A DNA stretch of 7,312 bases from Candidatus Eiseniibacteriota bacterium (GCA_030609605.1 JAUWBY010000111.1:1-7312); one strand, 5' to 3'; shown: positions 1 to 5,382, counted from the stretch's first letter. Numbers and translations are program-made. Notes: generated from the sequence alone by a model not told the origin.

Positions 1-464
1 CCGCCCATCACGTCCAGATAGTGGATCGCCGGCGAGTCGCTCTCCTTGTCCGCTCCCTGGATCCCACCCTGCGCCATGACGGTGTTCGAGTCGCCGAGTC
101 TGAGCTTCGTTACCAGAAGAACGTCGGCGCCGTGCTCCTGCGCGACCAGCGCTGCGGCTGCTCCAGCTCCTCCTCCACCCACGACAAGCACGTCAACGTC
201 GAGGTCGATATGCGAGAGGTCGAACTTGGCCGGATCTATCGCGCTGTACGCTTCGAAGACGTCAGCGAACTCCTTGGGTGTCCGTTCTCCCTTGGACGGT
301 CCAACCTTCAGCGTGCGGAAGATGGCTTCCTTGTAATCGGGATGAAAACCCTCAAGGAGTGACTGTCTGTCATCCGGCGAGAGAAGCGGAATCTCCTGGT
401 GCAGCCGCTCTCCGCGAGTGGCCTCCAGGCGCTTCATGGACTCAAGAATCTTTCCCGTGTACAC
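1..464 (-). CDS. SdhA/FrdA-like FAD-dependent oxidoreductase, N-terminal part (cut by window edge)
   Basis: This is the start of a flavoprotein of the succinate dehydrogenase/fumarate reductase/L-aspartate oxidase family; 154 codons are present and the catalytic part lies beyond position 1. The GTG start at 464-462 has an AGGAGG site 7 nt upstream, and the next in-frame ATG (residue 10) has no such site. A Rossmann FAD motif VVGGGGAGAAAA lies at about residues 94-105 (G96, G98, G101), followed by the family signature SNTVMAQGGI at about 126-135. In membrane SdhA/FrdA the second residue of that signature is the histidine that binds FAD covalently; here it is Asn127, so non-covalent FAD is inferred. 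About 90 residues precede the Rossmann fold, much more than in typical SdhA/FrdA, and I do not recognise that extension. The gene lies 14 nt after the FrdB-like gene, so the two are probably subunits of one enzyme. Fumarate is a guess; another enoate-type substrate is possible because the active-site residues are not in view. Confidence 0.85.
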   Translation of the reverse strand, partial: MYTGKILESMKRLEATRGERLHQEIPLLSPDDRQSLLEGFHPDYKEAIFRTLKVGPSKGERTPKEFADVFEAYSAIDPAKFDLSHIDLDVDVLVVGGGGAGAAAALVAQEHGADVLLVTKLRLGDSNTVMAQGGIQGADKESDSPAIHYLDVMG

Positions 465-471
465 CTCGCGT

Positions 472-477
472 CCTCCT
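472..477 (-). promoter_or_regulatory. Ribosome binding site for the GTG-started flavoprotein gene
   Basis: AGGAGG on the minus strand lies 7 nt before the GTG at 464-462. It occupies the short gap after the upstream stop codon (TAA at 481-479). This site decides the non-ATG start of the FrdA-like gene. Confidence 0.75.
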
Positions 478-478
478 G

Positions 479-1162
479 TTAGTCCGCCTTCTGGATCTCG
501 CGCTCGCTGTAGAGTTTGGCGAGCTGGGATTTCTTCATCTTCATAAGCTTGGCGAGCTCTTTGTCGAACTTGCCCCTCTTGACTTCCTTGACGCGCTTGT
601 CCAGATGCTTTGCGCGCGGAGCGATCTTGGCCGAATAGAGCCTGCGACAAAGGAGCGCCACGTTGTACTGCACTATCTCAGCAGGACAGCGCGCTGCGCA
701 CAGACCGCAGAGTATGCAGTCAAAGGAGAGATCTGCCGCCTTCTCGATATCACCTCGTAGCGCCGCCTGGACGTACTCCATGACCTCGATATCCTGCGGA
801 CATGCCTTCGTGCACGCGTTGCAGGAGAGGCAACGGAACACTTCCGGGTAGAGCTTGAGCACCGTTTCTGAGTTCGGCTTCAACTTGTCGACGTTGTAGG
901 TCGCCTTGTTGCCGGGGAAGAACGGTATCTCGGCCAGGTACATCTCGTCCTGAACCATCTCCTGACAGGCCAGTCCGACCTTCAGCCGGTAGTCGTCCTT
1001 CGTACGATAGACCGTGCCGCATGCCCCACAGAAGGCTCCCCTGCACCCACATCCTCTGATGAAGCGGTAGCCCGCGTACTCCATCGCCTTCATGATGGTA
1101 AGGTCTCTGGGAACCTCGTAAGCTTTCCCCATCACGTAGATGGTTACCATCTCTGATGCCAT
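479..1162 (-). CDS. SdhB/FrdB-like iron-sulfur subunit ([2Fe-2S] plus two [4Fe-4S] motifs)
   Basis: A 227-residue electron-transfer protein built like the iron-sulfur subunit of fumarate reductase. The N-terminal domain carries a plant-type [2Fe-2S] motif C40-x4-C45-x2-C48-x17-C66, with an extra Cys at 38. The C-terminal domain has two motifs of the form CxxCxxCxxxCP: C111/C114/C117/C121 and C149/C152/C155/C159. Classical SdhB/FrdB has one [4Fe-4S] and one [3Fe-4S] cluster; two full four-Cys motifs here suggest two [4Fe-4S] clusters. A Lys-rich, probably helical tail of about 68 residues follows. There is no CCG domain, unlike methanogen TfrB, which fuses FrdB-like and HdrB-like parts; here hdrB is a separate gene in the same operon. 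The start at 1162 follows a purine-rich AGGAGGGGG stretch about 10 nt upstream; Met5 is a weaker alternative. It probably passes electrons between the Hdr/MvhD module and the downstream flavoprotein. No membrane anchor is seen, so it is likely cytoplasmic. Confidence 0.85.
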   Translation of the reverse strand: MASEMVTIYVMGKAYEVPRDLTIMKAMEYAGYRFIRGCGCRGAFCGACGTVYRTKDDYRLKVGLACQEMVQDEMYLAEIPFFPGNKATYNVDKLKPNSETVLKLYPEVFRCLSCNACTKACPQDIEVMEYVQAALRGDIEKAADLSFDCILCGLCAARCPAEIVQYNVALLCRRLYSAKIAPRAKHLDKRVKEVKRGKFDKELAKLMKMKKSQLAKLYSEREIQKAD

Positions 1163-1201
1163 CTTGGATCTACCCCCTCCTGTCCTGACTGGAGCGTCCG
1201 G

Positions 1202-1227
1202 GGTAGGCGGAACTGCTGCCCGCCACC
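1202..1227 (-). promoter_or_regulatory. Intra-operon stem-loop between mvhD and the FrdB-like gene
   Basis: The 80-nt spacer holds an inverted repeat: GGCGG (1206-1210) pairs with CCGCC (1220-1224) and, past a one-base bulge at 1205, GGT (1202-1204) pairs with ACC (1225-1227), around a 9-nt loop. No U-run follows on the minus strand, so it is not a classical intrinsic terminator. It could be an mRNA processing or stability element that sets different levels of the Hdr genes and the FrdAB-like genes. Chance in GC-rich DNA is also possible. Confidence 0.3.
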
Positions 1228-1242
1228 CTGCGATTCACTCTT

Positions 1243-1707
1243 CTACGATTCCTGTCCTACGACCTCTGCACTCTCGGGAGCTTCGGCGCCGCTCAACCTG
1301 TCCGCAAGATCGAGGTCCAGCGGGCCGAGGTCCCTCACGGTTTCGACGAACTCGTTCATCACGCGGACGACCTTGTCTCCCTCCGCGGCCGATATCCAAT
1401 CGAGGCAGAGTCTCTCCGACTCGATTCCAAGCGCCTCGAGCATGGGCTTCAGTATTGAAACGCGGCGCATCGTATTGTAGTTGCCGTCCTGATAGTGGCA
1501 ATCGCCGGGATGGCAGCCACCTATCAACACCCCGTCTGCCCCCTCGCGAAAGGCCCAGAGGATGTGCTGCGGATCGATCCGGCCGCTGCAGTTCACGCGG
1601 AGGACGACGCCGTTCGGCGCGTACTGCTTGCGTGAGGTCCCGGCGAGATCGGCGCCAGCGTACGTGCACCACTTGCAGAAAAAGCAAATGATTTTGGGTT
1701 CGAACAT
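1243..1707 (-). CDS. mvhD: MvhD-type [2Fe-2S] electron-transfer subunit
   Basis: A 154-residue protein of the MvhD/F420-non-reducing hydrogenase iron-sulfur subunit family, close to the usual length of about 140. Conserved cysteines are at residues 8, 11 and 14 (motif CFFCKWC), 40 (VNCSGR), 65 and 70 (GGCHPGDCHY). In methanogens this family carries electrons on a [2Fe-2S] cluster from MvhAG hydrogenase to HdrA; in bacteria it also links HdrABC to other partners, as in Moorella hdrCBA-mvhD-metVF. The ATG at 1707 lies one base after the hdrA stop, with GGAGG (1718-1714) inside the end of hdrA, so translation is probably coupled. The C-terminal tail after about residue 130 is acidic and looks variable. 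No hydrogenase subunit is visible here, so the electron donor or acceptor at MvhD is open; the FrdAB-like pair downstream is the nearest candidate. The family assignment is strong. Confidence 0.92.
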   Translation of the reverse strand: MFEPKIICFFCKWCTYAGADLAGTSRKQYAPNGVVLRVNCSGRIDPQHILWAFREGADGVLIGGCHPGDCHYQDGNYNTMRRVSILKPMLEALGIESERLCLDWISAAEGDKVVRVMNEFVETVRDLGPLDLDLADRLSGAEAPESAEVVGQES

Positions 1708-1708
1708 G

Positions 1709-3667
1709 TCAGTCCTCCAGAGCCGCCGAGACCATCTTATAGAGCTGGCTGTCTGTCAGGTTCCGCTGTTGTATCGTCGCCGACGGGCAAGCGGCAATGC
1801 ACGCACCGCACCCTTCGCAGATCGCCTCCTGGATACGGGAGATCCCCTTCTGACTGTCGAATTCGATCGCATCGTAGGGACAGACCGAGATGCACACCTT
1901 GCAGCCCGAGCATTCGTCCTCATCGATCCAGGCAACTATGGGCTCCCGGTGGTACTCCTTCTCGGAGAAGAGCGCGCAGACCTTGCTGGCGGAAGCCGAC
2001 GCTTGAGCCACCGCGTCCGGGATATCCTTCGGTCCCTGGGCAGCGCCGGCAAGGTAGAAGCCGGGCGCCAGGCTCTCGACGGGTCTGAGCTTCGGGTGCG
2101 CTTCAGAGTAGAAGCCCCACTCGCTCACCTGTATCTTGAGCTTCTTCGACAGTTCGACGGCTGTCGAGTTCGGCACCATCGCCAATCCGAGCACGACAAG
2201 GTCTGCCGCTATCTCGACCTTTCGGCCGGTCAGGGTATCGACCCCCCAGACCATCACCTTCCCGTCCTCTTCGAAGACCTTGGATACCTTCCCGCGCACA
2301 TAGAGGACATCGTCCTCCTCTGTAGCGCGCTGATAGAATTCCTCGTACCCCTTACCGCCCGTTCGCACGTCCATGTAGAAGACGTATGCCTGCCCGTCGT
2401 GCACGTTGTGCTTGTAGAGCATCGCGTGCTTGGTTAGATACATGCAGCAGACCTTCGAGCAATACGACACGTGGTTCTCGGGGTCACGCGATCCCACGCA
2501 GGTCAGGAAGACGACCTCCTTCGGAATCTCGCCATCGGACGGCCTGCGTACTTCTCCCCCAGTCGGCCCGGACGCTGAGAGAAGACGTTCGAACTGAAGG
2601 CTCGTTACGACGTCCTCGATGGAGCCGCCGCCGTACTCGCCAATGTTGACGATCGGGTAGAGGTCGAACCCGGTCGCAACGACGATCGCCCCGACTTCCT
2701 CCTCGAGGAACTCGTCCGTCTGCTCATAGTCGACCGCGTCCACAGGGCATATCTTCTGGCAGATCCCGCACTTTCCACTCTCGAAGTAGATGCAGTTGTC
2801 GCGGTCGAGTACGGGCTTGTTCGGAACCGCCTGTGCGAACGGAGTGTAGATGGCCTTCCTGGTCGCAAGACCCTCTTCGAACTCCGATGCGACCGTACGA
2901 GGGCACTTCTCCACACAGAGACCGCAGCCGTTGCAAATGTCACGGTTCACGTACGCGGCCTTCTTCTTGATCCTGACTTTGAAGTTGCCGACGTAGCCCG
3001 AGACGTCATCTATCTCACAGTACGTGAGCAGCTTGATGCGCGGATGCTGTGACACCTCGACCATTTTCGGCGTCAGGATGCACTGCGAGCAGTCCAGTGT
3101 CGGGAACGTCTCGGAGAGCTGTGCCATGTGCCCGCCGACCGACGGGGTCTTCTCAACGAGAACCACGTCGTGCCCCGCATTGGCGATATCCAGCGCGGCC
3201 TGAATGCCGGCGATACCGCCACCTACGACAAGCGCGCGGTGCGTCATCGGAACCGAGATAGGCTCGAGCGCTTCGTTCTGCTTCACCTTTTCGATCATCG
3301 TCTTGATGATCTTGATGGCCTTCTCTGTGGCTTTCTCCTTGTCACCCCTGTGCACCCAACTGCAGTGCTCACGAATGTTCGCCATCTCCACCCTGTACTG
3401 GTTCAGATCGGCCGCCGCTCCGGCCCTGCGGAAGGTGGCCTCATGCAGCGTCGGCGAACACGCGGATACCACGACCCCAGTGAGATTGTGCTCCTTGATG
3501 GCGTCCTTCACCATGTTCTGGCCCGGATCCGAACACATGTATAGGTAGTCGGTCGAGTAGGCCACGCCGGGGTAGTCGGCCAGCTGTTTGGCGACGCGCT
3601 TCACATCCACCACACCGGCGATGTTCGAACCGCAGTGGCAGACAAAAACGCCTATGCGATGCTCCAT
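1709..3667 (-). CDS. hdrA: Heterodisulfide reductase subunit A (HdrA), flavin/iron-sulfur electron-bifurcating subunit
   Basis: A protein of about 652 residues, full length for HdrA, the cytoplasmic subunit whose FAD splits electron pairs between a low-potential ferredoxin path and the HdrBC path. Positions below count from the upstream GTG (3670-3668). Domains in order: an N-terminal HdrA-specific domain with cysteines at about 11, 13, 46, 71 and 103; an FAD Rossmann motif VVGGGIAG at about 148-155; the HdrA signature DCSQCILTPKM at about 193-203; an inserted ferredoxin unit with C246/C249/C252/C256 and a second, loosely spaced set C293/C301/C304/C308; a CVGSRDP plus YCSKVCC region at about 391-409; the AGAAQGPKDIPDAV segment at about 541-554, typical of thioredoxin-reductase-like folds; and a C-terminal two-cluster ferredoxin with C587/C590/C593/C597 and C618/C621/C624/C628. 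The signature carries Cys rather than selenocysteine. A GTG at 3670 directly precedes the ATG at 3667; the ATG is preferred because its spacing from the G-rich site overlapping the hdrB stop is better. It lies between hdrB and mvhD, the usual bacterial order. Confidence 0.95.
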   Translation of the reverse strand: MEHRIGVFVCHCGSNIAGVVDVKRVAKQLADYPGVAYSTDYLYMCSDPGQNMVKDAIKEHNLTGVVVSACSPTLHEATFRRAGAAADLNQYRVEMANIREHCSWVHRGDKEKATEKAIKIIKTMIEKVKQNEALEPISVPMTHRALVVGGGIAGIQAALDIANAGHDVVLVEKTPSVGGHMAQLSETFPTLDCSQCILTPKMVEVSQHPRIKLLTYCEIDDVSGYVGNFKVRIKKKAAYVNRDICNGCGLCVEKCPRTVASEFEEGLATRKAIYTPFAQAVPNKPVLDRDNCIYFESGKCGICQKICPVDAVDYEQTDEFLEEEVGAIVVATGFDLYPIVNIGEYGGGSIEDVVTSLQFERLLSASGPTGGEVRRPSDGEIPKEVVFLTCVGSRDPENHVSYCSKVCCMYLTKHAMLYKHNVHDGQAYVFYMDVRTGGKGYEEFYQRATEEDDVLYVRGKVSKVFEEDGKVMVWGVDTLTGRKVEIAADLVVLGLAMVPNSTAVELSKKLKIQVSEWGFYSEAHPKLRPVESLAPGFYLAGAAQGPKDIPDAVAQASASASKVCALFSEKEYHREPIVAWIDEDECSGCKVCISVCPYDAIEFDSQKGISRIQEAICEGCGACIAACPSATIQQRNLTDSQLYKMVSAALED

Positions 3668-3675
3668 CACTCCCC

Positions 3676-4590
3676 CTAAACCAGATTCTTTTCCGCCAGA
3701 GCCGGCCGCGGGTCAACGTAGTTGTCGGAAAAATCCAGGTGCTCATCATCGATCCCGAGCGCGATTCCAAGGAGCTGCGTGAAGTAGATGACCGGGATCT
3801 TCCTGAACCCGTTCACCCTCTTTTCCATCTCCTTCTGCTTCCTGTCGAGATTGTAGAGACAGAGAGGACACGTGGTAATGATGAGATCCGCGTCCCGTTT
3901 GACGGCAGAACTGACGACGGTCTGCGAACACGCAATGGCTGTCTCTTCGTCACGCACTATCTGGAATCCGCCACAGCACTCGGTCTTCATCGGGAAGTCG
4001 ACAACGTCGCAACCGAGCGCCGTGAGAAACTCCTCGAAGATCGTCGGCTGCTCGGGGTGCTCGTCAAACTTCATCTCCCCGTGCGGGCGAAGCAGCATGC
4101 AACCGTAGTACGGCGCCACGCGGAGGCCTTCAAGACGAGTCTTCACGCGCTTCGCCATCTCGTCGAACCCGACCACATCCCGGAGCATCTCGATGTAGTG
4201 CAACACATCGACCTGCCCAACATAGTCCTTCTTGAGGAAGCTCTCGGTCTTGTCCCTGGTCTCAGTGTCGGCCCTGAGGAACAGGTTTACCTTCTCTCTC
4301 CTCTCCTCGTCCTCACGCATGACCTTGTTGGTGCGCTTGAGAACGTTGTAGCAGAAGGAGCAGAGCGTGACGACCTTGTCTCCCATTCTGGCGGCATAGG
4401 CCAGATTTCTGACCGCCGCGAGGATCTCCATTACTGAATCAGTGGTGAGTGGAAAGACGGCCCCGCAACACGTCCAGATGGGAAGCTCTTCGAGTTCCAC
4501 ACCGAGAACGTTCGCACACTCTCTTGACGCCTTATCAAAGTCGAGAGCGCGTTCGTGAAGAGTGCAGCCCGGATAGTACGGTATCTTCAT
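3676..4590 (-). CDS. hdrB: Heterodisulfide reductase subunit B (HdrB), two CCG domains
   Basis: A 304-residue protein with the two Cys-rich CCG domains that hold non-cubane [4Fe-4S] clusters and form the disulfide-reducing site in HdrB. Domain 1 is C9-x31-C41C42-x34-C77-x2-C80; domain 2 is C164-x40-C205C206-x34-C241-x2-C244. All ten ligand positions are present, so both clusters should form. The C164 to CC spacing is slightly longer than the usual 31-38. The N-terminus MKIPYYPGCTLHE is typical of the family. The ATG at 4590 has GGAGG (4600-4596) 5 nt upstream. The gene lies 17 nt after hdrC and its TAG stop overlaps the G-rich ribosome site of hdrA. The natural substrate is unknown: nothing here suggests coenzyme M/coenzyme B synthesis, and bacterial HdrB homologs may act on another disulfide or simply relay electrons. 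No membrane segment is seen. Confidence 0.95.
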   Translation of the reverse strand: MKIPYYPGCTLHERALDFDKASRECANVLGVELEELPIWTCCGAVFPLTTDSVMEILAAVRNLAYAARMGDKVVTLCSFCYNVLKRTNKVMREDEERREKVNLFLRADTETRDKTESFLKKDYVGQVDVLHYIEMLRDVVGFDEMAKRVKTRLEGLRVAPYYGCMLLRPHGEMKFDEHPEQPTIFEEFLTALGCDVVDFPMKTECCGGFQIVRDEETAIACSQTVVSSAVKRDADLIITTCPLCLYNLDRKQKEMEKRVNGFRKIPVIYFTQLLGIALGIDDEHLDFSDNYVDPRPALAEKNLV

Positions 4591-4607
4591 GCCCGCCTCC
4601 GACTCCT

Positions 4608-5021
4608 CTATCCGTTGAGCTTCCTGAGCGCACCAACCACACCCATCTGGGGAGCATCCGTCACCATCACGCGCGACACGTCACCCGCATCCACGGATGG
4701 AGTGGCTATCCGTCTTCTCAGAACGATCGCTCTCAGTGCATCGCAGATGCTTGAGAACTCGACTCCTCGGGGACAACGCGACGCGCACTGCAGGCACGAC
4801 GCGCAGATCCATATGGTTTTCGAGTCCAGCACCTCTTCTATCTGGCCCAGTTGAAGAAGGCGAATAACCTCACTGGGAAGAATGTCCATCTCGTCGACAA
4901 CCGGACAGCCGGCCGAGCAGCGCCCGCACTGGTAGCACATGGCGATATTCTGCCCGGACAGGTCCTCTACCCGCCTGACGAGATCATCCTTGATGACTTC
5001 TCTGCTCAGCCTAAGCCTCAT
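4608..5021 (-). CDS. hdrC: Heterodisulfide reductase subunit C (HdrC), short form
   Basis: A 137-residue ferredoxin-like protein that relays electrons from HdrA to HdrB. Two classic [4Fe-4S] motifs are present: C29/C32/C35/C39-P (CYQCGRCSAGCP) and C73/C76/C79/C83-P (CASCLQCASRCP), about 34 residues apart as in HdrC. It is shorter than methanogen HdrC and ends soon after a helical C-terminal region (GALRKLNG), but both cluster motifs are complete. The ATG at 5021 has GGAGG (5031-5027) 5 nt upstream. A 32-residue longer reading from a TTG at 5117 has no ribosome site and runs through leader repeats, so it was not used. It is the first gene of the leftward operon, 17 nt before hdrB, and its promoter lies in the divergent intergenic region. 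Confidence 0.93.
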   Translation of the reverse strand: MRLRLSREVIKDDLVRRVEDLSGQNIAMCYQCGRCSAGCPVVDEMDILPSEVIRLLQLGQIEEVLDSKTIWICASCLQCASRCPRGVEFSSICDALRAIVLRRRIATPSVDAGDVSRVMVTDAPQMGVVGALRKLNG

Positions 5022-5026
5022 CCATT

Positions 5027-5031
5027 CCTCC
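5027..5031 (-). promoter_or_regulatory. Ribosome binding site fixing the hdrC start
   Basis: GGAGG on the minus strand, 5 nt before the ATG at 5021. A second, out-of-frame ATG at 5025-5023 lies only 1 nt from this site and opens a four-codon frame ending in TAG at 5011-5013. It is too close to the site to be used efficiently. Confidence 0.6.
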
Positions 5032-5071
5032 GGCGTCGGCGACTGTGCTTGACATGAATCGGTAGCCGCTA

Positions 5072-5086
5072 CTGTCAGCTGGACAG
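5072..5086 (-). promoter_or_regulatory. Third inverted repeat of the hdrC leader
   Basis: CTGTC (5072-5076) and GACAG (5082-5086) are complementary around a 5-nt AGCTG loop. Alone it is weak. It is listed because it is the third hairpin in series with those at 5124-5144 and 5102-5119 in the predicted hdrC leader. Confidence 0.3.
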
Positions 5087-5101
5087 GCGCGAGCAAACGC
5101 T

Positions 5102-5119
5102 GATTGCCGCTCCACAATC
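5102..5119 (-). promoter_or_regulatory. Second inverted repeat of the hdrC leader, loop carries GTGGAGC
   Basis: GATTG (5102-5106) and CAATC (5115-5119) can form a 5-bp stem. The intervening 8 nt, with the first stem base, contain a GCTCCAC copy (GTGGAGC in the leftward RNA) identical to one arm of the neighbouring 21-bp palindrome. The loop could therefore pair with the palindrome arm instead, giving two mutually exclusive folds. Confidence 0.35.
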
Positions 5120-5123
5120 CACA

Positions 5124-5144
5124 CCGTGGAGCACTGCTCCACGG
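5124..5144 (-). promoter_or_regulatory. Perfect 21-bp palindrome in the hdrC 5' leader (operator or RNA hairpin)
   Basis: CCGTGGAGCA (5124-5133) and TGCTCCACGG (5135-5144) are exact reverse complements around a single central base at 5134. The element lies about 10-30 nt downstream of the predicted leftward transcription start. In DNA it would suit a dimeric repressor; in RNA it gives a stable hairpin of about 9 bp. No T-run follows on the minus strand, so it is not a simple terminator. Confidence 0.6.
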
Positions 5145-5159
5145 CGAAATCAGTCTTTG

Positions 5160-5189
5160 AGGCTATCATCACCGGTGCTTGAGTGTCAA
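5160..5189 (-). promoter_or_regulatory. Candidate sigma70-type promoter for hdrC-hdrB-hdrA-mvhD
   Basis: On the minus strand a perfect -35 box TTGACA (5189-5184) is followed after 18 nt by TAGCCT (5165-5160), a weak -10 box preceded by TGA (5168-5166), which fits an extended -10. The predicted start is near 5153, giving a leader of about 130 nt. The -35 is convincing; the -10 is only 3 of 6. Confidence 0.5.
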
Positions 5190-5221
5190 CGTGTTTTGGG
5201 TCCGCTCCGGGCGCAGAATTG

Positions 5222-5250
5222 TTGACCGCCTGGTCGGCTCGGCGTAGTAT
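5222..5250 (+). promoter_or_regulatory. Candidate sigma70-type promoter for the second hdrA
   Basis: TTGACC (5222-5227, 5 of 6) and TAGTAT (5245-5250, 4 of 6) are separated by exactly 17 nt. The predicted start is near 5257, leaving a leader of about 125 nt before the ATG at 5383. Confidence 0.55.
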
Positions 5251-5260
5251 TGTTAGCTGT

Positions 5261-5273
5261 TTGTCACAGACAA
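5261..5273 (+). promoter_or_regulatory. Short inverted repeat at the predicted start of the second hdrA transcript
   Basis: TTGTC-ACA-GACAA is a 5-bp inverted repeat with a 3-nt centre, lying just downstream of the -10 box where a repressor could bind. It is short enough to be chance. Confidence 0.3.
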
Positions 5274-5336
5274 TGAACACGCGACATGCACCAGAAACAT
5301 CTGGAGTACCCGTCCGTTCGGTTCTGAATCCGTGAT

Positions 5337-5357
5337 CGTGGCAACTTCGGTGCCGCG
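5337..5357 (+). promoter_or_regulatory. cUUCGg-capped hairpin in the second hdrA leader
   Basis: CGTGGCA (5337-5343) and C5345 pair with G5350 and TGCCGCG (5351-5357) around a TTCG loop (5346-5349). One A bulge (5344) and one G-T wobble pair interrupt the stem. cUUCGg loops are unusually stable. The hairpin ends 13 nt before the GAGGGAG ribosome site (5371-5377), so it could affect translation or mRNA stability. Confidence 0.4.
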
Positions 5358-5382
5358 CCGATGTAGGCAAGAGGGAGACAGC

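Larger units (their letters stand above)
5022..5382. other. Divergent intergenic control region between hdrC and the second hdrA
   Basis: A 361-bp stretch without a convincing gene. It holds back-to-back promoter candidates (hdrC leftward, second hdrA rightward) whose -35 boxes face each other across 32 bp. It also holds a predicted leader of about 130 nt on each side, and several inverted repeats. Open frames crossing it end within or antisense to neighbouring genes and resemble no known protein. Confidence 0.75.

Noticed and set aside
1202..1227. Intrinsic terminator after mvhD
   Set aside because: The stem is not followed by a T-run on the minus strand, and the downstream genes lack a visible promoter of their own.
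1562..2437. Open frame of 291 codons on the plus strand
   Set aside because: It lies antisense to mvhD and hdrA, has low-complexity composition typical of GC-rich shadow frames, and shows no recognisable motif.
1709..3670. Selenocysteine in HdrA
   Set aside because: The signature is DCSQC encoded by ordinary Cys codons with no in-frame TGA; the second HdrA has DCSAC likewise.
3739..4437. Open frame of 232 codons on the plus strand
   Set aside because: It is entirely antisense to hdrB, whose CCG domains are complete; there is no family resemblance.
5049..5077. Perfect TTGACA on the plus strand at 5049-5054 as a second promoter for the right-hand hdrA
   Set aside because: No acceptable -10 box lies 16-18 nt downstream, and the candidate at 5222-5250 is better placed.
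5022..5117. Longer HdrC with a TTG start at 5117
   Set aside because: There is no ribosome site before the TTG, the added 32 residues do not look like HdrC, and the ATG at 5021 has GGAGG 5 nt upstream.
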